The notes beneath the pieces are model-generated. The model searched no databases. It had not been told where the DNA came from and was given only the letters and a program-made list of their open reading frames with translations. Positions 34,400-46,297 of a stretch of 64,000 nucleotides of DNA are shown piece by piece (position 1 is the first letter of the stretch; the number at the start of each line of letters is the position of its first letter). Source of the DNA: Adiantum capillus-veneris (lineage: Eukaryota > Streptophyta > Polypodiopsida > Polypodiales > Pteridaceae); contig CM043949.1 in NCBI GenBank assembly GCA_014529385.2, positions 149,153,850 through 149,217,849 on the forward strand. The letters run 5' to 3'. A program made the translations under genes and the position numbers.

Positions 34400-35433
34400 A
34401 AGGATGGGTACTTATGGAAGCATCCAAAACAAATAAATGGAATGCCGATGAGAGTCGTGAATGATAAGGACGCTCAAAATGAGCTCATGAAAAAGTTTCA
34501 TGAAAGTCTTTATGCTGGACATACAGGTGTATGAGCCACTTTTACTAAAATGAAAGAGAGGTATTGGTGGAAAGGTATGTATAAAGATGTATCTCACTTT
34601 CTGGAGTCTTGTGAAACCTGTCAAATGTATTCAAATGTACGTCATTGTGATGGGTTGCACCCTACTTACCCATTGGCCGTGCTATAAGTGGGTAGTAGAT
34701 CTAGTTACAATGCCATTGGGCTCATGGCAAATGAGATACAAACCAACTTGAAGGTCGTTCTTTAAGAACAAAAAGAACAAAAGCGGTATGTAAGTTCCTC
34801 TTGGATGATGTAATTAGCTGTTATGGATGTGTTGGGAAAATAACTGCAGACGGATGAATTGAACCAAATGAAGCAAGGGAGTTTTTCTCTAGATTGGGCA
34901 TTTAACTTGCTCTCACTACTGCATATAATCTTAAGGAAAATGGAAACTCAGAGCATGGGCATCCTCCTATCATTAAAGCTTTGGCTAAAGCCTGCAAAGG
35001 TAAAATGGGAGAGTGGCCTAGGTTATTGCCTTATGCTTTATGGGCTGATCGTACAACTCATAGCTCAATTACTGTTTATATGCCTTTTGAGTTGATATAT
35101 GGTCAAAAAACTATAATGCCAATTGAGGATGTAACTCCCACATGGAATGTATTACCTTGGGAAGATGGAATGAGTAGGGAATACCTTCTTGCTTTGTGCA
35201 TACAACAGCGAGAAACAAGGCCTCAAGATATTGAGAATGCAATAGCACGATTGAAAGATGCAAGGTTAAAGAATAAGGACAAATTTGATAAGAGGCATAG
35301 GCTCAGACCTAAAGCTATTGAGGAAGGTGATTGGGTGTTGGTCTATGACAACAGTCTTGACAACCAGCATTCAACAATAAGAAGCTTTCAAAGAGATGGT
35401 TTGGTCCTTATGTGGTTCATCATGTACATGTGA
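34400..35433 (+). pseudogene. Gypsy C integrase
   Basis: The HHCC finger is visible near 34490-34630 (FHESLYAGHTG then ESCETCQ). Part of the catalytic core between about 34680 and 34860 is scrambled by stops. The C-terminal part at 34981-35433 contains RLLPYALWADRTTHSSITVYMP, FELIYGQKTIMPIE and IEEGDWVLVYDN. It is inactive. Confidence 0.8.
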
Positions 35434-35728
35434 ATGAACCTTATACCTTGCATGAATTAGATGGGACAAAAATGAATATTTCCATTGGAGAGAAAAGAAT
35501 CAAGCATTCAAAAAAGAGGTGATACAGATCCCTTTGATTCACAAGAAAGTCACAATAAAGGCTCTGATAAAAATGGTATGGATGTGGATGAAAAACAATA
35601 GGATGATGCGTTAGATTTCGTTGAAAGCAATGATGAAATTGACATTTATGTGGACTTAAATGAAGACTGAACCTGCAAAAGATATCTGTGGCATATGTCG
35701 GAGGATGTGCAAGTTTAGAGGGGGTGGA

Positions 35729-36714
35729 TGTCGTGCCGTGGCACGTTCATGATGTGAAACGAGAATATCTACCTCACTCTCAATTCTTTTGTTATGTGAG
35801 ACCGAATGCTATAACGTACATAGTGTGATATATGCAAAAATAAATGCCACGGTTACAGTCATGTACATACCTTGTCGGGCAGGCGAGGCCCTAGACGTGG
35901 AACTATGGCATGCTTTTTCATATAAATATATGCCTATTGTTTTTTAGAAATGTACAAATGTCAAGTGTATCGAAGTGGCACGCTCGTTTTGCCTATAAAA
36001 TTCAATGCAGGTTATCTTGGCAAAAAACAATAGGTTTTGTGCGCGGGCGTAAAAGATGTGTCCAAAGTTCTTACCAAGTGAAAAAATGAGGTTCAGCATG
36101 AAATTTGAGCCCAATGTATTTTTCCACTAATTTAGGGATTTATTTCCCAGCTCGTTTGGGCTTTTTACGGACAAAACGGGAAATTTTTTCGGCTAAAAAA
36201 TGGCTTAAAATGGTCAAAAATAGCCTAGAAATAGCTCAAAATTCCACATCAATGACGGTGCCATCTTTGCTCAAGTTGTGTGGAAAATTTTAGATCCAAG
36301 AATAAGCTCATTTAGGGATATGAGCAAGGAGATACATCCATTCCTTTACAGGGTGCTAGTGTAGTCCTGTGCTGCTTCAACTACATGGTTGAGGCTGTGT
36401 GGCCTCCAATTAGGGTTTCCCCTCCTCAAATAATACTTGTGATTCTCTAAGGAATTATTGAAGCTTCCATGAAATGGTCACAAAACGAAGAATCGAAGCG
36501 TAAATTTACGGTTTTTAACAGGTCGAATGAGCACTCCATCTGTGCAATTGGGAGTGAGGCTACACCTAATCTTCACACGCACAAGAGTTTTGAGTTAATC
36601 TTGGTTCCTTTTCAAAGTGGAGATTTCATGGATGGAGTTTTGTTCTTTTTTAGTGTGTTTTTGGCTTCAAATCATCTATGCCTTGCTTGAATTTGCTACG
36701 AATCCTCACAATCA
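35729..36714 (+). repeat. Gypsy C 3' LTR
   Basis: 986 bp, partner of 28676-29676. It is preceded by the polypurine tract at about 35713-35728. Confidence 0.9.
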
Positions 36715-36850
36715 GAGACCAGGTGCTAAAAGGGGACGTATGAGCCATACGACCCAACATTGCCCATAGTATTGGTCACAACGGCCCAAACCATATCGGA
36801 AGGCCATGAGACTTTTCACAGGTGGAAATGAAAACCTACGTTGCATTTAT
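36715..36850. repeat. Inverted-repeat element, right part (beyond gypsy C)
   Basis: CTAAAAGGGGACGTATGAGCCATACGACC and the following CCCAAACCATATCGGAAGG align with TTAAAATGGGCCGTATGACTC and CCAAACCATATGTGATGG at 42883-42920. With 28555-28675 this reconstitutes the element that gypsy C entered. Confidence 0.6.
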
Positions 36851-38987
36851 ACGCCCATACAAAAAAAAAACATATAAAACGTCATTTTACGCCGAAATCC
36901 CAAATAATCTCCAAATAGCCATTTTATTTCTTTTTGATCAAAATGTTTTTCAATCAAAACTAGAAACTACAGGAGAAGGAGCATTAGACAGCTATAGCTT
37001 GAGGTATAATCTTGAGGTTACTATTTTCTAACTTGTTTTTGTGTGCTGTGCCAGACTCGTGAGGTGAAGTTGTTTTTCTCTCACCACAGAGTTGGCTTGC
37101 GGGTTCTAGGCCACTTCGTGGTGTGTCGCCATCCGGTTCACTCTAGAAGTGGGTAGAAACTAGTCACTTTTCTCTTGCTCTGCAGCCTCTTGGCTCACTG
37201 CAGAGAAGAGTTTTATGACATTAGGGAAAATATGAATCCCAAAAGGGCCCTTTAGGGCCAAAGATGCTTTTAAAATATACTCTCTACGCCAATGAGAATG
37301 GGCTTGTGGCCACGGTCCACTTGTTTTTGCATTTTTGTGAATGGCGACAACATGAGCATTTTAACTTGAAATTTTTCGGACAATAGTGCATTTGGATCAC
37401 ATTGCCAAGATCTTTCCATAGATATGTTACATGATATAGTTTTGAGGTATGTAGATATGGGCTATCCATGCTCCCCCTTTTATGTCCTATTGTTGACTAA
37501 AATCTAATTGGTTGCTCTTAAAAACCCCTTTTGGGGTTCATATTTTTTCTAATGACAGACTTAAATTCTCACTCGTGTGGTGCAATAGTCTTATCTCGCA
37601 CTACAGGGCTGAGTTAGAATTTAGTGGTCGACTCATGGAGTGCAATAGGCATGATGCTACACCTCTCACTTCAGAGTGACCTATAGGTTTCTCAATTGTA
37701 GATCAGCTCAAATCATAATTTGTATCACGTAGAAACGCAAGAGTTCTGCTCGTCAAACAGACACTGGAGAGATGCATAGTTTATGCCATCTTCATTTCTG
37801 TGTGATGCACTGTTTACTCTTGTTTTTTGAACTCCAAAGACACGTCATTGTTCATCATTAGATGGCTTGGTGTTGTCTTGGATGTAGATACATACGATAT
37901 TGGGCCTGCATCTGAGATTGTTAAATTGTTCGTTGATGTTTGTGTTCTGAGTTCTACATACTTCATCAGGGATTGAATTAAGGCATATCATCGCACACAC
38001 TTCATCAGGGATTAAATTAAGTCATATCATCGTTATTACTATATAGAAATATGAGAGATACGTTTGTCTGCCTAAGAGTGGAGAGATGCATACCTATGCC
38101 CTCTTCATCTTAGCATGACAATCCTTGCTCTTGTACTTTGTGATCTGTAGATACGCCACTCATCAATAGATGATTTGGTGTAAATATGTACGATGTGTGG
38201 CCACAATTTGAGATTTTTAAATTGTCCATTGATGGTTGTGTTGTGCATTCCATCGGGGATTAAAATGATTAAGCTATCAATCAACATTACAAAAACGTCT
38301 AGGACTTGTGTTGAGCATACCTCGCACAAACTGAGTTGTTCACATTCATGCTCCGATTGTTTATATGTATTATGTAATGCACATAGCAGGGTCTAGTTCT
38401 TGTGGATGAGTGTCCCTCACACCCGTGGCCTGTCCACCTCTCCATCTCTCTCTTTGTGCATTCTCCCCTCTATTGTAAAATGTATGTATTGCAATCATAA
38501 TGTATCATCGTTTGCTATGAACTATGTCGATTGTGTATGGATTAGGATCATGACATGATTTTCATAGTTTTCCCTCTCCTCTAGAAACATTTATGTTTTA
38601 AAATTATATGTTGCAGGTATGGCAGATATTAAGTTGGTGAAACATCAACAAAAATTTTCTTTCGAAGTGATAGTACGTCACTTTCATCACATGTCAGAGC
38701 CTAAGCTTCGTCGTTGCCTAAACCCCACTTCTTCGGAACATTATTACTAGTTCACAGAGGTCTTAGCAAAGTATATATTTGAGCAGCTTCAACATGCATT
38801 TACGCCCGCTGCTTTTGAAATATCTCTAATCACATCAAGTTCACTTTTCTACTATCTATTTTGGCAGGCTACAATTTTTGTAATCATAGCTTGTCATTTA
38901 TTCCCTTAGCTGTCCATTTTTATATTCTTGATCACAAAAATTGTATTGTCTTTTATCTAGCTATAATTATGACTCTTATTGCAAAAG

Positions 38988-38989
<2 letters not shown>
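36851..38989. other. No gene recognised
   Basis: AT-rich DNA with short open frames. CTTCATCAGGGATTRAATTAAG is repeated twice near 37970-38020, and a related CATCGGGGATTAAAATGATTAAG occurs near 38250. A GATRGCTTGGTGT-type phrase recurs near 37860 and 38170, so 37860-38290 is a diverged local duplication. Confidence 0.5.

Positions 38990-39058
<69 letters not shown>
38990..39058. repeat. (AC)n microsatellite
   Basis: An uninterrupted dinucleotide tract of 69 bases, next to the 3' end of the hAT remnant. Confidence 0.98.
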
Positions 39059-39062
<4 letters not shown>

Positions 39063-39116
39063 TGAACATCTTGTTGGTAATCTGTCATAGACTCATAATT
39101 ACTTATAGTCCTTTAG

Positions 39117-41150
39117 TCATACATCTTCATATCCATCAAGCACACCAATCATATCATCTATTTCATCCATATCAGAGCATTCTGAAGCTATCTCCCACTC
39201 CACTTCATCGTCATTGTGTACTACCGTAGTTATAGGCGCTTCATGGGTTTGAAAGACACCATAGTTCTTTTGTACTGCTCTTGAAGCAATGTTCATTGGC
39301 TTATGGATAGGTCTCATGTTGCAAAAAACATAAACCAAATTGGAAACACCTTTAGGATAAAGCCGGTCTTAATTCTTGATATGCATAAAGTCAAAATCCG
39401 ACCAATTTCTTTCATAGATTCCACTTGATGCAGCAACAGATAGAACTCTAATAGCAATGTGTTGCAACTCCACTCTCTCCCCACCATAATCCGTCCACCA
39501 TAGAGGCGCACTTGTGTGTGCAATGGCATCTATATGCCATGGATCCTAGAACAAGCCAATTCTATTAGCATAATCAACTCGCTGATGAAAAGCAGTCTTC
39601 TCATCCTCTTGTCATAATAGTTGAGAGTACACTGTTTTGAAGTTATTCATGACTTATTTATTGGTCGATTGTTGGTGTATTTGAAATTTAGGATCCAATA
39701 CAAATGTAACAACATGCAACGGTGTATGCAATTGCACCCATCCCTTGTTGGCAATTGTGATTATGGAAGCTTTTTCCTTTGCACCAAAACTAGCATGCTC
39801 TCTTACTTTGCATAATGCATCTGACATATACCTGTAGACTCAACCAAAGACAAAAGAGTCTTTGTGGACTATTCACAAAAATCTACACATAGTTTGGCGA
39901 GGGTGATAATTTTCTCTACATTGTGCCAAAAAATTTGTACGTTCACAAGCTTTACACATCTTGTGGATGCCTCTTGGTAGCTAGGATACTTGCTGAGCCA
40001 AGAATCCCATCTTCTATTGGCTACCATTTCAATCAATGAAGGATTCACTTCTTGCAAGGTGGCAAGAACATAGTATGCGGTTGCAAACCTTGTCATAGAA
40101 AATATTTGCAAAGTTTTGTTTGGGTGATTTTATTCAAAAAAGGGCATACAAAAATTGATGCTCTCTAATAATTTCCCACATGATTTGCATCTAGGAGCGT
40201 TTGTTTTATGATGACCATTTTTCTAATGTCGTTTAATAGCAAATTAAGAGTATGCATGGCATACGGCACCCAAGTAATTTCAGGGTACTTAAACTGGATA
40301 GCCCTTCTTGCAGCCTTGTAATTGAATGAATTATCTGTGACAATTTCAATAGCATTCTTTGGCCCACCTACCTTTTCTATGACGCGCTCATGTATCCTTG
40401 TAAGATAATCATGGGTCTTCTCTTTTAAAGAGGTGTCAATGGCTTCTATGAACATAGATCCTCTAGGATTGATAAGCATCACATTGATGAGCGGTTTCTT
40501 CTGGCAGTTAGTCCATCCATCCAACACTATGGTGCAATCTTATGCAGGAACAAAGTCCATCATCGTGCGCTTGAGGATGGCTTCAGTTCTCTCTTTCACT
40601 TTATCTAAATACTACGTGCACATCTTATTATAATCAGGAAGCACAAACCCTATTGTGACCGTGCTCATTAAAGAATCTTGAAATATGGGGTTGCGCATAG
40701 CATTGGATGGTATACTGCACGCCACAAAAGCTTGTGTCCATTTGAAGTGCAACTCAAGCAACCATTGCTTATCTATCACTTCATACATCGTTTGGCAATT
40801 GGATGATGCTTTATTAACTTTAGTCGATCTACAATTTGTTGCTATTGACGATGAAGCATGTCCATGAAAAGGAGATGACTAGGAAGTGTGATCATTTATT
40901 CTGTAGGCACGTGCTATGTCCTCTCATTGAAAATAGAAATTTCAACATTTGTTGCAACTTGTTTTGCATTAGCACTTTTCTTTTTAGCTGCAAGAATTTG
41001 CTCTGCTATGCGAGCATACTGTGGCAATCTAGCATGAATATCTCTTGGCAGAGCCGTACACTCGGAGACATTACCAGGGACTTTAAACAAATGCTCTTTG
41101 ATTCTGGTAGCATTACCACTAAACTCATGGTCGCATGTCTTGCGTTTCAA
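39117..41150 (-). pseudogene. hAT-family transposase, decayed
   Basis: Domains appear in order on the minus strand. A BED-type finger is at 40914-41150 (CDHEFSGNATRIKEHLFKVPG). A DUF659-like segment at 40165-40527 contains LDGWTNCQKKPLINVM and FIEAIDTS...EIVTDNSFNYKAAR. A middle part at 39869-40111 contains RFATAYYVLATL and NRRWDSW. The hAT C-terminal dimerisation region is at about 39320-39480, with LWWTDYGG and SSGIYERNWSDFDFMHIKN, then LVYVFCNMR. Stops and frameshifts separate these parts, including TAA after HIKN near 39370. An acidic tail follows to 39117. I did not find the terminal inverted repeats. Confidence 0.85.
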
Positions 41151-42813
41151 TCAAGATGTATTATTTTTAGCACGCAGATCATGGATGTGACTCCATTCAT
41201 GTCCTTTCACCATGCTGACAATAAATTTAAACTACCAGATCAACAAATCCACTTGTTAATTTCAAGGTCAAAACTAATTCAAAGCAACAAACTACACAAG
41301 CAATGCTCTATCGATCAATATAGTGATCAAAATTTGTCCACACTATCAATTAGTCTTGCACTACATTATCAATTGACAATAAACAATGATAGTCTTAGCA
41401 TTCTTCAATAAACTCGGGTTAATCAAATTATATAGGTAGCGCTAAATAACTTCATCACTTCAAACAAAACAATTCAATCACATTGCAATATATCAATTCA
41501 TCTAAAGTGCAAGCTATTGGCTTTCACACATTACGATAATCGATAATCTTAATCACTTATTTAAACCAATACAAAAAAAACTCATCATCACGTTGCACTA
41601 TATCGATTTATCTAAAGTGCAAGCTTAAAGGTTTCACACATTACGATAATCGATAATATTGATCAAAGCTTGCAATTTATTCTCGTTGGTGAGAACTAAT
41701 TGAAAATTTTGACTATTTTCATATCTAACTGAAGTGCGAACATGAAGTTCTCACACTCCACGGTAGATCTTTGTAAGCTTATCTATCTGTAGTTGATGCA
41801 CGTGTACGATAACATCGTATGATAGACGTAGCAATCCAAATAAAGATAATTTAATATCAATGTATTTGGACATGAGATTCCTAAATTTTGATTCCAATGA
41901 GAGCATAGTGTGATGGCTCTACACAGGACAAAAAAAATTCTATCTCTGTGACTTTGAGATGAGATAGTATCTGCACGTCAAAATCGAACCTACCTAAATA
42001 AAATTGACCTCTATTCTATTATATTTTACAGACATATAACCTGATGTGAGAGTTCACTCTCTACACAACAGCAATCTCTAAATTATATCACAAGTTCACT
42101 TCCACATGTCAGTAAACTGAGCACGTAGCAAGTGATTCCTAAAAAATAAACACCTTGTATGAGTGAGAGTTTGAGCTCTACACAACATAATTTGATTTTA
42201 AAAGAAAGAATCAATCAACTTTTAACAAAACATTAAATTGATTTTAATCATAAAATTTTAAAACTACTTTAAATTTCAATATCTTTCAATAAAAAAAAAA
42301 ATTATGTTTTGGTCTATTATTGATATGGAATACCTTTTGTGATGAATACTAGTGTAAACAAAGCGCGTTGCCGATATAACAATTTATTTTTTGATCAAAA
42401 AATATTTTGTCCTAAATTTCTTTCGATCGAAAGTTTTTCCGATCGAAAAACTGGAAAAAAATACGTTGCCCGTTTTTGCTAACGTGGCACCATATAATAT
42501 GCGTGTATAATATGAGGTCAAGAAAAAATACGCCCATATATGACGCATTATACATTTAAACACCATATTAGAGACTTTGAAACTTTAGAGCCAATTTGGG
42601 AATCACCAATGTTTTAAAGTTCTGGCCATATGGACAAATCTCAAACTTTTTTTGAAGGCCAAAGACTTCTAGAAGGTATTACTTGAAAAGCTCTTCCAAG
42701 TCATGATCTCAAAACTTTGGTTAAGATTTGGCCATGTGGTCAAATATTAATCTTGCTTTGAAAGTGGGAATTGGAAAATTCCTATAACGTATAATGCAAC
42801 TTAGGTGAAAACC
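41151..42813. other. AT-rich DNA, no gene recognised
   Basis: CACACATTACGATAATCGATAAT occurs twice (about 41526 and 41636), within a longer diverged duplication (ATATCRATTYATCTAAAGTGCAAGCT) about 110 bp apart. No coding signature is seen. A hAT 5' terminal repeat could lie here but is not evident. Confidence 0.5.
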
Positions 42814-43030
42814 ATTCCTCTATCTATGCAAAGTTACACATCCATCAAAATTAGTATGGGTGGTCAAGGCCCACACTATGTGTTAAAATGGGCCGTATGA
42901 CTCATACCACCCAAACCATATGTGATGGTTGTGAAACTTTGCATGGATGTGAATAAACACCATTTGTCCACTCGTGTAAAGGTGCATAGTCATCCAATAT
43001 GGTATCGACGGTCATAGACCATACCATGGA
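42814..43030. repeat. Inverted-repeat (foldback/MITE-like) element, uninterrupted copy
   Basis: The arm around ATGCAAAGTTACACATCCAT and TATGGGTGGTCAAGGCC (42827-42870) is answered by the inverse around CCACCCAAACCATATGTGAT and GAAACTTTGCATGGATG (42900-42950). A third partial arm (AAAGGTGCATAGTCATCCAA) follows at 42978. This copy keeps the bases that gypsy C disrupts at 28675/36715. Confidence 0.65.
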
Positions 43031-43313
43031 GTGTGCACCTTTAAGAAACTTTTCATATAATGTGTGTTCAAAAGGTATTGAAAAATGTAAAAGAGTTAAT
43101 ATTTTACTATTTTTTGCAGCTAACATGTAGAAAAGGCTCGACCGATCTTTGCCTATGCGAACGGATGTATATCTTATATACATTTTATTATTCAAGTGCT
43201 CTTTTATGAACCTTGGCCATTTATGACCATCCGGCCACTTGGTCCTCATGTTGACCATTCAAGAAATCTATAAAGTAAATACGTGGAAGAGAGAAATGGT
43301 CACTCTTCCACGG

Positions 43314-43449
43314 TGTCGTGCAGCTCCACTTCCACCATAAAGAGAAAAAGAGCAGTGATGAAGGCTTGATAACAGGTAAAGTTTAATGACTAATGTATGC
43401 CAGATGCAGTTAAAAAAGGGTCAACCGACGTCTTAATGATGCTAAAAAG
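43314..43449 (+). repeat. Non-autonomous element 5' LTR, first part
   Basis: Matches the start of the right LTR from 59026. It lacks about 43 bp that lie between two GAGCAG repeats in the right copy, as expected from slippage between the repeats. It stops at the copia insertion. Confidence 0.9.
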
Positions 43450-43594
43450 TGTTGAGATGTAGAGAGAAAGAGAGAGATAGACGAGACAAGAGACACACCA
43501 TATACGCTCCCAAAGACTGATTCATATTGAGGACAAGATACAAATATATAGGTGAGACCAAGTTCAGTAGAGTGAGCCATATATAGCTCCAACA
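43450..43594 (-). repeat. Copia 3' LTR
   Basis: 145 bp, nearly identical to 56751-56893. The adjacent 43595-43611 reads, on the minus strand, CCTTTGTTTGAGTGGGG, the polypurine-rich tract before the LTR. Confidence 0.97.
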
Positions 43595-43841
43595 CCCCCA
43601 CTCAAACAAAGGTCTCTAGCTTTGGATGAAAAAACCCTTGGGAAGTTCAAGGGAAAAACCCAAGCCCCTATACAATGTGAAATATGAACCAGCGGTGATG
43701 ATGTGAAAGTGAATTGTGCATCTATGTACAAATATTCAAGTGACTTAGATATCACAAGGTGAAAATGTGGAGTGTGCATAGTGCATGGTACCTAAAAGAT
43801 TACAATGTCATATGTACAAAGCTATTACAATAGCAAAGAAG

Positions 43842-44309
43842 CTAATCTAGAAAGAGTGAGGCCGAAGCAACTCCAAGCTCCGAGCGCAAGAGGATGAAAC
43901 GTGACTCATTGAGGCCTTTGGTCAAAATGTCTGCAATCATCTGGTCACTTGGACAATGTTCAACCATAATGGTTCCTTTGCGTACTTCATACCTGACATA
44001 ATGATAATGGACAGCAATGTGCTTTGACTTATTATGTTGAACATAGTCTTTTGCAAGACTAATAGCTCTTTGGTTGTCACACCACAAGGGTGTGCTATAA
44101 AGAGGAGAGTGACCAATATCAACCAGCATTTGTTGAAGCCAAATCAACTCACGAGCTACAAGTGATGCCGACTCAGTCGTAGAAACTACAACACAACGTT
44201 GTTTCTTGCTGGTCCAAGAAACAAGACAACCATTTATAAAGAAGCAATTTCCACTAGTAGATCGCATAGATAAATGTGAGCTTGCCCAATCTGCATCTGT
44301 GTAACCCAA
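43842..44309 (-). pseudogene. Copia RNase H
   Basis: The 155-codon frame reads GYTDADWASS (Asp), RSTSGNCFFINGCLVSW, STTESAS (Glu), LWCDNQRAISLA (Asp) and MIADILTKGL (Asp). This is the full copia RNase H motif set with catalytic acids present. It is cut off from the rest of pol by stops and the upstream duplication. Confidence 0.92.
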
Positions 44310-44406
44310 AAGAGAAAGAGATTACATAGAATCCGATGTGAGTTGTCGTCGATAGACTAAACCAAAATCTGTAGTGCCTTTCAAGTATTTCAATACACGC
44401 TTTGCA

Positions 44407-45088
44407 GCAGACCAATGCTTAAGAGAAGGACATGCAAGATGTTGTCCAAGATAATTAGCAGCAAACAGAATATCAAGAAGAGCTGTGTTCATGCCAACAA
44501 ACTGAAGACATCCAATCAAGTTAGCATAAGGTTGATTTGTGACAAGTTGACCGCCATTGTTAGAAGTGGTCTTCGTAGAGCTCGCAAGACAAGGTGTGTT
44601 GGCTGAATGTGCAGATTCCATACCAAATTTTTGAATAGTATTTGCAATAAACTTTGACTATCGAAGGAATAAAATACCTTTTGTACGGTTCCGTTGGATT
44701 TGAATACCAAGACAAGAGTGAATCTCTCCAAGATCCACCATATCCAATGCAGACCAATGCTTAAGAGAAGGACATGCAAGATGTTGTCCAAGATAATTAG
44801 CAGCAAACAGAATATCAAGAAGAGTTGTGTTCATGCCAACAAAATGAAGACATCCAATCAAGTTAGCATAAGGTTGATTTGTGACAAGTTGACTGCCATT
44901 GTCAGAAGTATTCTTTGTAGAGCTCGTAAGACAAGGTGTGTTGGCTAAATGTGCAGATTCCATACCAAATTTTTGAATAGTATCTGCAATAAAATTTGAC
45001 TATCGAAGGAATAAAATACCTTTTGTACTGGTCCGTTGGATTTGAATGCCAAGACAAGTGAATCTCTCCAAGATCCACCATATCGAAT
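44407..45088 (-). repeat. Tandem duplication, about 2 x 350 bp, inside copia RT/RNase H
   Basis: 44407-44758 and 44759-45088 are about 95 percent alike, offset 352 bp. Each encodes MESAH.ANTPCL, NQPYANLIGCL.FVGMNT and FAANYLGQHLACPSLKHWSA, preceded by the stretch after DMVDLGEIHS. The offset is not a multiple of three, so the frame shifts at the junction. Confidence 0.95.
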
Positions 45089-45663
45089 GAAGAAGACAAT
45101 AACTTTTTCACTTGCTGAAGAAATCCCAAATCATTGGAAACAAGGATGGTATCATCCACATAAAGAGCAAGAATCACAAAACTGCTACCTTGGCGTTTTA
45201 TATATAAGTTGGGGTCTGACGAGCAAGAGATGAATCCTTTAGAGGTGAGAAAAAGATCAAATTTTGTATACGAGGCTCGTGAAGCTTGTTTGAGACCATA
45301 TAGTGCCATATGGAGTTGAGCAACAAGGTCTTCTTTACTAGGAATAACAAACCCTTCTGGTTGTTCCGTATAAATTTCCTCTTCCAAGTCACCATTAAGA
45401 AAACCAGTTTGCACATCCATTTGATGAGCTTCTAAATCAAATTGAACAGCAAATGCCAATAAAACTTGAACACTTGTAATGCGAACAACTGGTGAAAAAG
45501 TCTCTTGATAATCAACACCAGCTACTTGGGAGTAACCTTTTGCAACTAAACGCGCCTTGAACTTGTCAAAAGATCCATCTGCTTTTACTTTTGTCTTATA
45601 CAGCCAATTACATTTAATAGTTGTACGACCAGGAGGTAATTCAGTTAGTATCCATGTACCTTT
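44902..45663 (-). pseudogene. Copia reverse transcriptase, part downstream of CACTA
   Basis: The frame reads GTWILTELPPGRTTIKCNWLYKTK, recognisable as KCNWLYKTK, then ARLVAKGYSQVAGVDYQETFSPV, MDVQTGFLNGDLEEEIYTEQPEGF, LYGLKQASRASY and ILALYVDDTILV. YVDD is the copia RT catalytic box. The usual R-W after QASR is RASY. The domain is nearly complete; its start lies on the other side of the CACTA insertion at 53351. Confidence 0.92.
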
Positions 45664-45675
45664 CACTACAAGAGG
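45664..45675. repeat. CACTA terminal inverted repeat, left
   Basis: CACTACAAGAGG, the inverse of 53336-53347. Confidence 0.97.
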
Positions 45676-45692
45676 TTGTGTGCTCTTGTGAC

Positions 45693-45935
45693 GCTGTTAG
45701 CGACGGAAATACATTGGATTTTTATAACCCCCGGCGTCGCTAAAACCGTCGCTACGAGCGTCGCTATACGCGTCGCTATAGGCGTCGCTATATGCGTCGC
45801 TATGAGCGTCGCTATATAGCGACGCATATAGCGACGCCTATAGCGACGTTTACATAGAAGACTATAGCGACGCTCATAGCGACGCTCATAGCGACGCTAC
45901 AGAGCCATAAATAGCATCGCTTATAGCGACGCCTG
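45693..45935. repeat. CACTA subterminal repeat array, left
   Basis: About seven copies of GCGTCGCTA in forward orientation (45760-45816) are followed by about seven in reverse (TAGCGACGC, 45817-45935). The whole forms a long imperfect palindrome centred near 45817. In CACTA elements such subterminal repeats are bound by the TNPA-type protein. Confidence 0.9.
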
Positions 45936-46297
45936 AGAGAATATTTTTTTGGTGGCAGGGCATTGAATGCCCTGCCACCCATCAACCATATTGTACTTGA
46001 TTCACTTTTTAAAAAAAGTGCAAAGGTAGATAATAGACCCAAAATAGTCACCCACAAGACGCATTGTTTGCAAAATTGACAATTGTACACATCATAGGCA
46101 AAATGAATTGATTGGCAAATGTAATAATGACAATTGTACAACATCATAGGCATAAAGAATTGATTGGCAAAAGGAACTGCGGTGACAAATGTAATAATAT
46201 ACATGGTTCAAAAAGACGTATAAAATCCGTCTCATGATACATAAGCTATGAGAAACCCTAAACTAATGCTATCTAGCTACGGCTAAACTGACGTCGT

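Larger units (their letters stand above)
28676..36714 (+). mobile_element. Ty3/gypsy element C, decayed
   Basis: An 8.0-kb LTR element on the plus strand. The LTRs are 28676-29676 and 35729-36714, both starting TGTCGTG and ending TCA. Between them lie gag, an extra linker, protease, RT, RNase H and integrase, in gypsy order. The polypurine tract TTTAGAGGGGGTGGA sits directly before the 3' LTR. No exact target duplication is seen, but both flanks match one continuous repeat at 42814-42900, which fixes the insertion point. Many stops, frameshifts and a 229-bp duplication make it inactive. Confidence 0.9.

Noticed and set aside
41520-41660. Possible hAT terminal repeats
   Set aside because: The duplicated CACACATTACGATAATCGATAAT is direct, not inverted, and has no partner beyond the other end of the transposase.
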